Source of the DNA: Odoribacter sp.
GTDB taxonomy: Bacteria; Bacteroidota; Bacteroidia; Bacteroidales; Prolixibacteraceae
NCBI GenBank assembly: GCA_013824715.1
Contig: PNOH01000009.1
Coordinates: 50,959-114,958, forward strand
DNA: 64,000 nucleotides
Direction of reading: 5' to 3'
Both the position numbers and the translations under genes were made by a program. A model generated the notes under the pieces. That model ran no database searches. It was not told the origin of the DNA and was given only the letters and a program-made list of their open reading frames with translations. Below, one piece after another: positions 45,348 to 53,809 of the stretch. How positions within the stretch are numbered: position 1 is the stretch's first letter; every line of letters begins with the position of its first letter.

Positions 45348-46550
45348 TTGAAAACCATCACCCGTACCGTCTGGATTCTCTCGCTCATCAGCCTGTTTAC
45401 CGACACGGCCAGCGAAATGCTTTACCCGGTTATGCCGGTTTTTTTGCAAAGCATTGGCTTTTCAGTCCTATTAATCGGAATTCTGGAAGGAATTGCCGAA
45501 GCCACTGCCGGTTTATGCAAAGGCTATTTCGGAAAACTATCGGATAACTCGGGCAAGCGTGCCCCGTTTATTCAGCTTGGATATTCACTGAGCGCCATCT
45601 CAAAACCATTGATGATCGTATTTGTCGTTCCTGTTTGGATTTTCTTTGTCCGGACCATCGACCGTTTTGGAAAAGGCTTACGCACCGGGGCCCGCGATGC
45701 CATGCTTTCTGACGAAGCTACCCCGCAAACCAAAGGGAAAGTTTTCGGTTTTCACCGTTCGATGGACACTTTTGGGGCAGTTTTGGGGCCACTTGCCGCC
45801 CTGGTTTTTCTTTATTTCCGCCCGAACGATTATAAAACCTTGTTCCTGATTGCTTTCCTGCCGGGCATCGCTGCAGTTTTGACCACTTTTTTACTGAAAG
45901 ACAAAAAGCAGGATCGGTCCATTGTAAAAGTTTCAACACCATTCTTTTCGTTCCTGAAATATTGGAAAGTAAGTCCGCCGATGTACCGGAAAGTAGTGGG
46001 CGGATTACTGGTTTTTGCCCTTTTCAACAGTTCCGACCTGTTGCTTTTACTGAAAGTGAAACAATCGGGATTCGACGATAGCAGCATGATTGGCCTGTAC
46101 ATTTTTTACAACCTTGTTTACGCGCTGGCATCCTTCCCCATGGGCATTATCGCCGATAAATTCAGCCTGAAAACTGTTTTCATTTCCGGATTGGCGCTGT
46201 TTGCAGCCGTATATCTGGGAATGGCCTTAGCCGCGAATATTTATATTTATCTTGGGCTTTTCTTAATTTACGGGCTATACGCGGCAGCCACCGAAGGAAT
46301 CGCCAAAGCCTGGATCAGCAACATCAGCGACCCGAAAGATACAGCTACAGCAATTGGTTCTTTCGCAGGGTTTCAAAGCATCGCGGCCATGATTGCCAGT
46401 TCAGTGGCCGGGCTGCTCTGGTTTTGGTTCGGGGTCGAAACAGCTTTTATTGCCACTGCAGTTGTGACGGTTGGGGTGATTGTTTACTTTTTGTTTTTTG
46501 TATTCTCATGTCCGTTGCCTAAAGCAGGTTGTTGTGCAGCGAAATTTTGA
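45348..46550 (+). CDS. MFS transporter
   Basis: A 400-residue protein with about twelve membrane segments. The cytoplasmic loop motif GLCKGYFGKLSDNSGKRAPF and the signature DRFGKGLRTGARDAMLSDEA match a group of major facilitator proteins of unknown substrate that are common in Bacteroidota and Deltaproteobacteria. The start is TTG at 45348: the frame is closed by the mazF stop codon ten bases before and there is no nearby ATG. The Cys-rich tail (CPLPKAGCCAAKF) is notable. It may be co-transcribed with mazEF. Confidence 0.82.
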   Translation: MKTITRTVWILSLISLFTDTASEMLYPVMPVFLQSIGFSVLLIGILEGIAEATAGLCKGYFGKLSDNSGKRAPFIQLGYSLSAISKPLMIVFVVPVWIFFVRTIDRFGKGLRTGARDAMLSDEATPQTKGKVFGFHRSMDTFGAVLGPLAALVFLYFRPNDYKTLFLIAFLPGIAAVLTTFLLKDKKQDRSIVKVSTPFFSFLKYWKVSPPMYRKVVGGLLVFALFNSSDLLLLLKVKQSGFDDSSMIGLYIFYNLVYALASFPMGIIADKFSLKTVFISGLALFAAVYLGMALAANIYIYLGLFLIYGLYAAATEGIAKAWISNISDPKDTATAIGSFAGFQSIAAMIASSVAGLLWFWFGVETAFIATAVVTVGVIVYFLFFVFSCPLPKAGCCAAKF

Positions 46551-46649
46551 TGGTCAGGCTTAATTCTTTATTGGGCACCAATTGGTGATATTTTATCGCC
46601 AAATGGTGGTTTTGCACAAAGGTTTTCCCTTTAAAATGGAGTGTTGGCA

Positions 46650-46874
46650 TTATTCAGATATTTTATTTTCACCATAAATTTCAATTGCTTCAATACCATC
46701 GGTTGTTTCCGACTTTTCATATTCACCATCATACCAATTAGCTTCCTGATTTGGCCTGACAAATAAACTTTTAAGTTCTATAACATCGTTATACCCATTT
46801 TCATATCCCCTGACGATAACTTTGGCATTGGGAGGAGCCTGGTTTAACCTGATAATTAATTCAGCAACGGTCAT
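46650..46874 (-). CDS. Small hypothetical protein coupled to an XRE regulator
   Basis: A 74-residue acidic protein (MTVAELIIRLNQAPPNAKVIVRGYENGYNDVI...). Not assigned to a named family; the pattern resembles small proteins of mobile elements. Its ATG overlaps the XRE stop codon (TAATG), so translation is coupled. It has no signal peptide, membrane segment or known motif. Confidence 0.6.
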   Translation of the reverse strand: MTVAELIIRLNQAPPNAKVIVRGYENGYNDVIELKSLFVRPNQEANWYDGEYEKSETTDGIEAIEIYGENKISE

Positions 46875-47179
46875 TATTTCTTAGGTTTTAAAGTTGTGTA
46901 TTTTATTTTTTCCTCGGCAACTTGCAAAGCTTCCAAGGCCATTTGTTCTCCTTCTACTTCGTAAACTAATTTATCTGAAAGCCAGGCAACAAGCAAATCA
47001 TTTTCTTTGATTTTAAAAAAATCAGCCAATTTGATAACCTGTTCACGGTTCAATTTGCGCTGCCCGCGCTCCACTTTGCTCAGGATCGCCTGGTCAATAT
47101 CGAGAAACGCGGCGACTGTCCGCAAGGGTAACTGCTTTTCTTCCCGAAGTTTCCGTAGTATTTCTCCCAGATTGTCCAT
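46874..47179 (-). CDS. XRE family helix-turn-helix regulator
   Basis: About 101 residues from the ATG at 47179; the frame extends eleven codons to a TTG, but that would run into the operator-like palindrome. The helix-turn-helix is clear: LGEILRKLREEKQLPLRTVAAFLDIDQAILSKVERGQRKLN. The C-terminal part (KENDLLVAWLSDKLVYEV) matches a Bacteroidota group that often controls nearby restriction-modification or mobile genes. A perfect inverted repeat lies 15 bases upstream, fitting autorepression. Confidence 0.85.
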   Translation of the reverse strand: MDNLGEILRKLREEKQLPLRTVAAFLDIDQAILSKVERGQRKLNREQVIKLADFFKIKENDLLVAWLSDKLVYEVEGEQMALEALQVAEEKIKYTTLKPKK

Positions 47180-47193
47180 TTTGAATGAATTTG

Positions 47194-47214
47194 TTTTGAC
47201 ACTTTTTGTCAAAA
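47194..47214. promoter_or_regulatory. Palindromic operator candidate TTTTGACA-N5-TGTCAAAA
   Basis: The arms 47194-47201 and 47207-47214 are perfect complements around five bases, immediately upstream of the XRE regulator start. Its size and place fit an autoregulatory operator. Confidence 0.65.
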
Positions 47215-47476
47215 ATATAAAATCTTATTGAAAAATCAAAGTTGAGTTTTCAATAAGATATCAACAATTCATTGAAATCACAAAATCACTTCCGCTTGTA
47301 CAAGTAAAATTATTATTTTCTTGTTTTTCTGTTTCTTATTAATAATTTCGAATATCGAATGGAAAATAAGGAAAATGAGATTGTGGCAGATATTCGTGTG
47401 TCATTCGCGGAAAATCATCACAGTTGTCAATTTCAACCATTTAACCATTGGCATTAAACCATTTAACCATACAACA

Positions 47477-48772
47477 ATGAAAAAACTTAATCTGCTAATT
47501 GTCATTTTAATTGTGTGTTTTTCCTTAGGAATTGCACAGACCAAATCAATCAAAAAATCGCCGGTTTTAACTGAAGCCGCACCTGAAAGTGTAGGAATTT
47601 CGACCGAACGATTGGCTTTGATTGACCAGTTGTGCGCTGATGCAGTAAAAAACGGCGACGTTCCCGGAATTGTTTCGCTGGTTGCCCGGAATGGTAAAAT
47701 TGTGCTCTGGAAAGCCTATGGAATGGCCAATAATCAGGAGGGCAAAGTTTTGAAACGCGACGACATTTTCCGTATTGCCAGCCAAACAAAAGCAATCACT
47801 TCAACTGCGGTAATGATGCTTTGGGAAGAGGGTAAATTCCAGCTCGACGACCCGATTTCGAAATATATTCCTGAATTTAAAAATATGCAGGTTTTGAAAT
47901 CGTTTCGTTACAGCGACACCACATGGACAGGCGAACCCGTTAAATCTGAAATTACTATCCGGCATTTACTGACGCATACTTCCGGCATTGGTTATGGTGT
48001 TATTGATGGAGACGAACGAATGAAGATGATATACCACAAAGCCGGGATTATTGATGCATTTACCACTGAAAATGTTACGATTGGCGAGAACATTAAAAAA
48101 CTGGCCAAACTTCCGCTGCACCACAATCCGGGCGAAAAATTTACATACAGCGAAGGATTGGACGTACTGGGCTATTTCATTGAAATTGTTTCAGGAATGC
48201 CTTTCGATGTTTTCCTGAAAACACACCTATTCGATCCGCTTGGAATGAATGACACAAGGTTTTATCAGCCTGAAGAAAAAGCCGGAAGACTGGTTGCCGT
48301 TCAGCAAAAAGTAAACGGGAACTGGGAAAAATATCCGGTAACTTTCTATGATACCGACTACCCGATTAAAGGTGCAAAAACATTCTTTGCAGGCGGCGCC
48401 GGTCTTTCAAGCACGGTTAAAGATTACGCCACCTTCCTGCAAATGTACCTCAATGGCGGCGAATACAATGGCATTCGATTATTGAGCCGAACAACTGTGC
48501 AATCTATTATGGGCAATCAAACCGGAGAATTGTATGGCCGGCCTGATAAATTTTACGGATTGGCTTTTGGGATGCTGGACTCAAAGGGACAGGATAAGGG
48601 AGGACAGAATAGCGAGGGAACTTTTGAATGGGGCGGATATTTCAACACCAGCTATTTTGCTGACCCCAAAGAGAATGTGATTGGTCTTATTTTCAAACAG
48701 ACCCAGGGCCCGGTGAATGATCAAACCGGTTGGAAATTCAGGCAATTGGTTGGTCAAAGCATTGATGATTGA
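47477..48772 (+). CDS. Secreted serine hydrolase (beta-lactamase/esterase class C fold)
   Basis: About 431 residues from the ATG at 47477, which gives the signal peptide MKKLNLLIVILIVCFSLGIAQ; the frame is open further upstream without a plausible start. The catalytic SxxK is RIASQTKAITS, the Tyr motif is KFTYSEGLDVLGYFIE, and a gapped HLLTHTSGIGYG precedes it. The fold is shared by class C beta-lactamases, esterases and D-aminopeptidases; the substrate is unknown. The HAD gene overlaps its stop codon (TGATG). Confidence 0.87.
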   Translation: MKKLNLLIVILIVCFSLGIAQTKSIKKSPVLTEAAPESVGISTERLALIDQLCADAVKNGDVPGIVSLVARNGKIVLWKAYGMANNQEGKVLKRDDIFRIASQTKAITSTAVMMLWEEGKFQLDDPISKYIPEFKNMQVLKSFRYSDTTWTGEPVKSEITIRHLLTHTSGIGYGVIDGDERMKMIYHKAGIIDAFTTENVTIGENIKKLAKLPLHHNPGEKFTYSEGLDVLGYFIEIVSGMPFDVFLKTHLFDPLGMNDTRFYQPEEKAGRLVAVQQKVNGNWEKYPVTFYDTDYPIKGAKTFFAGGAGLSSTVKDYATFLQMYLNGGEYNGIRLLSRTTVQSIMGNQTGELYGRPDKFYGLAFGMLDSKGQDKGGQNSEGTFEWGGYFNTSYFADPKENVIGLIFKQTQGPVNDQTGWKFRQLVGQSIDD

Positions 48773-49461
48773 TGCAAAATACGATTAAAGTGATCGGCTT
48801 CGATGCCGACGATACGCTCTGGGTAAACGAACCTTTTTACCAGGATGTCGAAAAGCAGTTCTGCCAAATTCTGAAACCATATCTGGACGAAGCTGAAACC
48901 TCGAAAGAATTGTTTAAAACCGAAATGCAGAACCTGGAAATCTATGGTTATGGGGCCAAAGGCTTCATTTTATCAATGGTTGAAACAGCGCTTCGCGAAA
49001 CAGGTGGCAGAATAGCTTCGGATGAAATCTCCAAAATTATCGAAACCGGGAAATTGCTGTTAACCATGCCCATTCAGTTGCTTAACGGTGTTGAAAATGT
49101 GCTTCAGAAACTTCAGGGGAAATACAAACTAATCCTTGCCACCAAAGGCGATTTGCTTGATCAGGAGCAAAAATTAAAGCGATCGGGATTGATCTGCTAT
49201 TTCCATCACATCGAAATCATGAGCGACAAGCAGGAAGCTAACTACTTGAAACTTCTCGCGCACCTGGATATTGAGCCTGATGAATTTCTGATGGTTGGCA
49301 ATTCGGTTAAATCAGACATATTGCCGGTAATCAATATCGGGGCAAGGGCCATTCACATTCCTTTTGAAGTGATGTGGCAGCACGAGAAACACCATGAGGC
49401 AAGCAGAGACGAAGATTTCATCACGGTTTCAGAAATTTCAGAAATATCGAATTTTCTCTAA
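48772..49461 (+). CDS. HAD family hydrolase
   Basis: About 229 residues. Motif I GFDADDTLW (Asp nucleophile and following Asp) at the start, motif II LATKGD, a Lys near LKRSGL and motif IV MVGNSVKSDILP are all in place. The cap domain is helical. It is probably a small-molecule phosphatase. The ATG at 48772 shares its first base with the stop of the serine hydrolase, so the two are translationally coupled. Confidence 0.87.
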   Translation: MQNTIKVIGFDADDTLWVNEPFYQDVEKQFCQILKPYLDEAETSKELFKTEMQNLEIYGYGAKGFILSMVETALRETGGRIASDEISKIIETGKLLLTMPIQLLNGVENVLQKLQGKYKLILATKGDLLDQEQKLKRSGLICYFHHIEIMSDKQEANYLKLLAHLDIEPDEFLMVGNSVKSDILPVINIGARAIHIPFEVMWQHEKHHEASRDEDFITVSEISEISNFL

Positions 49462-49500
49462 AACAAACGAATGATTCCTGGAAAGCCTTGAAAGGTAAAT

Positions 49501-49654
49501 TTAAATACGATTATAATATTGGTGTTATTTGGCAGAAGTTATAAGTATGATTATAATATTCAGGTATTTTGACAAATGTTATAAGTATGATTATAACTTT
49601 CAAAGTTTATCCAAAAAGTTTAAAGTATAAATATAACCTGACAAAAAAATTACC
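49501..49654 (+). repeat. Four 40-bp direct repeats ahead of the GH5-like gene
   Basis: Copies begin at 49501, 49541, 49581 and 49621 (the last truncated at 34 bases by the start codon). The unit is ATAAGTATGATTATAATATT followed by a more variable half ending AAGTT. Each carries TTATAA-like half sites separated by about one turn, so it resembles an operator array with a period of exactly 40 bases. Confidence 0.8.
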
Positions 49655-51139
49655 ATGAAAAGCCTAACCAACCTTTTAATTGCCGTCTTTGTAATTTTTT
49701 TAATTAGCTGCCAACCCAAATCGCCTGCGAAGCAAGATGTAATAAGCCTCCACCCTGAAAACCCGAATTACTTTCTGTTCCAGGGCAAACCAACTATTTT
49801 GCTCACTTCCGGCGAACATTACGGCGCGGTAATGAACGGCGCTTTTGACTATGAAAAGTATCTGGCTACACTGAAATCGGAAGGGTTCAATTACACCCGG
49901 ATTTTTATCGGGCCCTACTCCGAAACGGGCGGAAACAACTTTGGCATAACGAATAATACGATGAACCCCGATGCTGAAAACTGGCTGACTCCGTGGGTAA
50001 AAGATTCCAAATCAATGAAGTATGATCTGTCGAAATGGAACCCTGATCTTTTCACCAGGCTAAAAGCGTTTGTTGCAAAAGCTTCGGAAAACGGAATTGT
50101 GGTTGAAGTCACCCTGTTTACTTCGTATTACACCAATCATCAGTGGTCAACCAGCCCGTTTAACCCGAAAAACAACATTCAGGAGTTCGATTCCATTTCA
50201 TTCAAACAGGTAAATACGATCAGCAACGGCCAGTTGATGGACATTCAAGAAAAGTACGTGCGGAAAGTGGTTCAGGAACTGAATACTTTCGGAAATATCT
50301 TTTTCGAAATTCAGAATGAACCCTGGTCAGACAATCCGCATTTGGTAGAAAAGATTACAGAAACCGATACCCTGACCCATCCGTCCCGTTGGCAGCGAAT
50401 TGTAGAAACTGCCAATTCAGAATCTCTGGAATGGCAAAAAATGATTGCAAGTTTCATTGCCGACGAGGAAACTAAATTGCCCAACAAACATTTGATTGCC
50501 CAGAATATCAGCAATTTCAGGAATAAAGTGGATACTCCCGATCCGAATGTTTCAATTCTTAATTTCCACTACGCCTATCCGGAGGCAGCCTCACAAAATT
50601 TGGGACTGAAAAAAGCTATCGCGCTCGACGAAACCGGATTTATGCCACATCTGGATTTTCTGTACCGCTCGCAAGCCTGGAAATTTATTCTGGCAGGCGG
50701 TGCAACCTATAATAATCTCGACTATTCGTTCACAGTTGGTAACGAAAACGGGACTTTTCCGATAGACAACGGAACTCCCGGCTGGGGCGGTGTTGCTTAC
50801 CGGAACCAGCTTCAGGTACTGAAGAAATTCATGGAGAAATTCGACTTTATCCGAATGAAACCCAACAATTCCATCCTGAAATTGACCAAAGGCAGTTTAA
50901 TCGGTTACCAGGTTTTATCCGAATCGGGGAAGCAGTATGCCGTTTATCTTGAAAAAGCTACAGGAGCATCTATTTTATTGACTATTCCGGATGGCGAGTA
51001 CCAATTGGAATGGTTGAACCCCATTACCGGAGCCACTGAAAAAGCCGGAAAAGTGACAGCCCGTGACGGAAAGCTGGAATTGGGTTGCCCCAATTACGGA
51101 GAAGATGCCGTATTGCGGCTGGGTTTACTCTCCCACTAA
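49655..51139 (+). CDS. Cellulase-like (GH5-like) lipoprotein
   Basis: A 494-residue lipoprotein (signal peptide ending LISCQ, Cys20). The barrel has FFEIQNEPWSDN (acid/base Glu of the NEP motif) and KAIALDETGFMP (nucleophile Glu), the clan A arrangement of GH5 and relatives. An N-terminal FQGKPTILLTSGEHYGAVMNGAFDY is typical of these DUF4038-like hydrolases. The C-terminal about 90 residues (YAVYLEKATGASILLTIPDGEYQLEWLNPITG) are a collagen-binding-like beta domain. Substrate unknown. Expression is probably controlled at four 40-bp repeats directly upstream. Confidence 0.8.
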   Translation: MKSLTNLLIAVFVIFLISCQPKSPAKQDVISLHPENPNYFLFQGKPTILLTSGEHYGAVMNGAFDYEKYLATLKSEGFNYTRIFIGPYSETGGNNFGITNNTMNPDAENWLTPWVKDSKSMKYDLSKWNPDLFTRLKAFVAKASENGIVVEVTLFTSYYTNHQWSTSPFNPKNNIQEFDSISFKQVNTISNGQLMDIQEKYVRKVVQELNTFGNIFFEIQNEPWSDNPHLVEKITETDTLTHPSRWQRIVETANSESLEWQKMIASFIADEETKLPNKHLIAQNISNFRNKVDTPDPNVSILNFHYAYPEAASQNLGLKKAIALDETGFMPHLDFLYRSQAWKFILAGGATYNNLDYSFTVGNENGTFPIDNGTPGWGGVAYRNQLQVLKKFMEKFDFIRMKPNNSILKLTKGSLIGYQVLSESGKQYAVYLEKATGASILLTIPDGEYQLEWLNPITGATEKAGKVTARDGKLELGCPNYGEDAVLRLGLLSH

Positions 51140-51392
51140 AAAACAGTTAACCAAAAGTTTGACTGCAAACAATGTTTTTCATAACTTTGAGAAAAACCAA
51201 AACGCTAAACCCCGAAAAATGCAATAAACAACCTTCGCGAGATGCAACAAAAAATCATTACCAGATTATATTCAAGCAGGTAATCGGTTCGGATAAAACA
51301 AAAATACACGGCATTGGCGAGAATACAACCGTTAGCGGTAATGGCAAGTGGCAGCATTTCTCATTGACAGTAAAAAGGAGTAAATTTGTTGA

Positions 51393-52484
51393 ATGAATAA
51401 AACTCAAACAATAACTGGATATATACAAGATATTGACTCAAATGAGCCATTTCTTGTATGTGGAGACTCTTTTGAATTGCTATCAAAATTACCTAGCTGC
51501 ACGGTTGATTGTATTATTACTAGTCCACCATATTGGGGACACAGACTATATAGTGGAGGTGGGATTGGATTAGAGAATACCTATTCCGAGTATATTAAAA
51601 ATCTGCTTAAAATTACAAATGAACTATACAGAGTATTAAAGCCAACAGGTTCTTTTTGGTTAAATATCGGAGATACTTACAGGAATAAAAAATTGCAGGG
51701 AATTCCGTGGCGTGTTGCAATAAGTCTATTGGACAAACAAAATTGGATATTACGAAATAGTGTAATTTGGAACAAACATAAAGGTGGATTAGATAGCAGT
51801 AAAGATAAGCTAAGAAACATGCATGAGAATATTTTTCATTTTGTAAAAGATGAAAAAAACTATTTCTACGACACATCTAAAATTCGTTCAGATGCAAGAA
51901 AATCGATTGTTAAAAATGGCTCTGTTATTTCTGCAACTGGTGTGAGTGGAATTAGATATAAAAGACAAATAGAACTTTCTACATCATTAAATGTAGTAGA
52001 AAAAATATGTGCATTAGATGCTCTTAATGGAGTTCTTGAGAAAATAAAAAAAGGTGAAATTGCCGATTTTAGAATGATTATTCGAGGACAACAGAGGGCA
52101 ACACATTCTGAATCAGAAAAAGTATCGGGCAGGGCTAAAGAATTAAATCAAAAAGGTTTCTACTTTCTATTTTACCACCCGGATGGTACATTACCGGGAG
52201 ATGTTTGGGAAATCATACCTGAAGATACGCAAAAAAGAAAAAACCATTATGCGGTATATCCAGAGGACTTATGCAAAATACCAATTTTAGCAACATGTCC
52301 AAAGAATGGCATAGTACTAGACCCTTTTTCTGGTAGCGGAACAACATGTCTCGTTGCCTATAAACACAATCGGAAATCAATCGGATTAGACATATCAACA
52401 GAATACATTGAATTTTCAAAAGAAAGAATAAATGAATACAAACACGAGAATTGCGGAGTTCTTCAACTTTTCGACCAAGAATGA
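51393..52484 (+). CDS. DNA methyltransferase (beta class, SPPY motif) of the NotI-type system
   Basis: A 363-residue enzyme. Catalytic motif IV DCIITSPPYWGHRLY comes first and the S-adenosylmethionine motif I VLDPFSGSGTTCLVA near residue 310 comes last, the beta-class order. SPPY is typical of N4-cytosine methylation. A target-recognition region lies between. An AGGAG lies 12 bases before the ATG, unusual for this genome. The restriction endonuclease gene overlaps its 3' end by 53 bases, so they are expressed together. It protects host DNA from the partner nuclease. Confidence 0.85.
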   Translation: MNKTQTITGYIQDIDSNEPFLVCGDSFELLSKLPSCTVDCIITSPPYWGHRLYSGGGIGLENTYSEYIKNLLKITNELYRVLKPTGSFWLNIGDTYRNKKLQGIPWRVAISLLDKQNWILRNSVIWNKHKGGLDSSKDKLRNMHENIFHFVKDEKNYFYDTSKIRSDARKSIVKNGSVISATGVSGIRYKRQIELSTSLNVVEKICALDALNGVLEKIKKGEIADFRMIIRGQQRATHSESEKVSGRAKELNQKGFYFLFYHPDGTLPGDVWEIIPEDTQKRKNHYAVYPEDLCKIPILATCPKNGIVLDPFSGSGTTCLVAYKHNRKSIGLDISTEYIEFSKERINEYKHENCGVLQLFDQE

Positions 52485-53289
52485 ATCGATTAAGTGGAAG
52501 CAGATAATTGCAGATCAGCATTGTGGTTATTTAAACAAAAAATGTATTAAGGTTAGAAAAAGCGAGCCGGAAATATCAATTGGAACATGTACCGTCCAGT
52601 ATGGAAAAGAAAACGAAGAAGTAATTATCTGTCCTCACAGATTGATTGAGAAAAGGAAAATATTTTTAGACTGCATGCATTTATTGACATTACATGAGCC
52701 TGGTAATGAATTACATGTTGTTTCCGAAATCAATATACCTGGAGGTAGTGTAGATTATTTTCTTGTTTCCGTAAGGAATAAAAAAGTTATTGATTTTGTG
52801 GGAATTGAACTTCAAACTTTAGACACAACAGGTACGGTTTGGCCAGAGCGTCAAAGATTATTGGGTGACTTAAATATAATTGAAGAATCGGAAGAAGGGT
52901 ATGCCCACAAACCATATGGTATGAACTGGAAAATGACTGCTAAAACAATCCTTGTTCAATTGCATCATAAAATTGAAACATTCGAATATCTCAGCAAACA
53001 TTTAGTTTTGGTTTTGCAGGATCATTTGTTGATCTATATGAAAAAAGAATTTTCTTTTTCACATTTAAGTACAACTCCAAAACTTGGTGAAGCCATGCAT
53101 TTTCATTCTTATAAACTGGGACTTGGTGACGACAATAATTTTCACATAGATTTATATGAAAGACTAAGCACAGATAGTGCCGGTATTGCTTCTGCAATGG
53201 GGCTTAACGCGGTAGCAAAAGTTGAACTTGAAATTATTATTAAAACAATAGAGTCAAAAATATCTGAAACTACAATTTTAACGATATAA
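52432..53289 (+). CDS. NotI family restriction endonuclease
   Basis: A 285-residue protein. Four cysteines, C31, C38, C53 and C67 (HCGYLNKKC, GTC, IICPHR), match the iron-binding Cys4 site characteristic of NotI. The PD-(D/E)xK variant is present with Asp108 (GGSVDYFLV), Glu126 and Gln128 (GIELQTLDTTG), where NotI also has Glu-x-Gln. The target could be the NotI octamer or a relative; this cannot be told from sequence. It overlaps the methyltransferase gene by 53 bases in another frame. Confidence 0.8.
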   Translation: MNTNTRIAEFFNFSTKNESIKWKQIIADQHCGYLNKKCIKVRKSEPEISIGTCTVQYGKENEEVIICPHRLIEKRKIFLDCMHLLTLHEPGNELHVVSEINIPGGSVDYFLVSVRNKKVIDFVGIELQTLDTTGTVWPERQRLLGDLNIIEESEEGYAHKPYGMNWKMTAKTILVQLHHKIETFEYLSKHLVLVLQDHLLIYMKKEFSFSHLSTTPKLGEAMHFHSYKLGLGDDNNFHIDLYERLSTDSAGIASAMGLNAVAKVELEIIIKTIESKISETTILTI

Positions 53290-53290
53290 A

Positions 53291-53470
53291 GCCACTAACC
53301 GCCAACAGCAAAATACCCGGCAAGTCGGGTTTCGATGCTTCGTTGGCAGGAAATTAGCCCCGAGAACTCGGGGTGAAAAGCGATACTTCGTAGGAAGTTC
53401 ATCGGTAAACTCCCGCCCTGCGTGTAATTGTAAAACATCAACGGTCATTATAGAAGACCAATGCGGTCAT
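53291..53470. repeat. Hairpin-rich tail after the restriction cassette
   Basis: Two hairpins, ACCCG/CGGGT (53315-53319 with 53326-53330) and a perfect CCCCGAG-AA-CTCGGGG (53358-53373), sit beside two copies of CGATRCTTCGTWGGMAG (53333-53349 and 53381-53397). No gene is seen in this 212-base interval. Confidence 0.5.
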
Positions 53471-53501
53471 ATTAAACAAGAAAAATAACGATTAAAATAA
53501 A

Positions 53502-53804
53502 ATGGAAAAACAATTTTACGTACTTCATCTACTTCCTTTGAGACCTGACTTTTCGATGACTCTTACAGATGAAGAAAGAGCAATTATGGGACAACATGTT
53601 GCGTACTGGACTGAAAAACTAAAACAGGGAAAAGTTTACGCTTTCGGACCTGTTATAGACCCAAAGGGTATCTATGGACTTGGTGTTGTTGGAGTTGACA
53701 ACGAGCAAGAACTAAAAGACATTATAGCAAACGACCCGGCAGGAAAAATAAATAAATATGAGTATTTCCCAATGAAAGCAGTTGTTCAAAATATTTCAAT
53801 TTGA
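53502..53804 (+). CDS. YciI family protein
   Basis: A 100-residue protein of the YciI-like dimeric ferredoxin fold: FYVLHLLPLRPDFSMTLTDEERAIMGQHVAYWTEKLKQGKVYAFGPVID, with the conserved His and Asp. Some members act as dehalogenases or simply bind small molecules; the function here is unknown. It starts at the ATG at 53502; the VOC gene begins six bases after its stop, so the pair is likely co-transcribed. Confidence 0.85.
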   Translation: MEKQFYVLHLLPLRPDFSMTLTDEERAIMGQHVAYWTEKLKQGKVYAFGPVIDPKGIYGLGVVGVDNEQELKDIIANDPAGKINKYEYFPMKAVVQNISI

Positions 53805-53809
53805 TATAA

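Larger units (their letters stand above)
51328..53306 (+). mobile_element. Candidate restriction-modification cassette bounded by an imperfect inverted repeat
   Basis: ACCGTTAGCGGTAATGGC (51328-51345) and GCCACTAACCGCCAAC (53291-53306) are imperfect inverted repeats that enclose the methyltransferase and NotI-type genes with little extra DNA. The interior is visibly more A+T-rich than its flanks and uses AGA/TTA-type codons more. No transposase or integrase is present, and the ends do not fit a canonical attC core (GTTRRRY). Confidence 0.4.

Noticed and set aside
49501..49654. CRISPR array
   Set aside because: The 40-base units are contiguous and similar along their length, with no unique spacers and no cas genes.
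51172..51396. A 74-codon frame before the methyltransferase gene
   Set aside because: No family resemblance, weak start, and it runs through the cassette end repeat; better seen as non-coding.
51328..53306. Integron attC sites at the cassette ends
   Set aside because: The GTTAGCGG and ACTAACCGC words do not fit the GTTRRRY core and no integrase is present.
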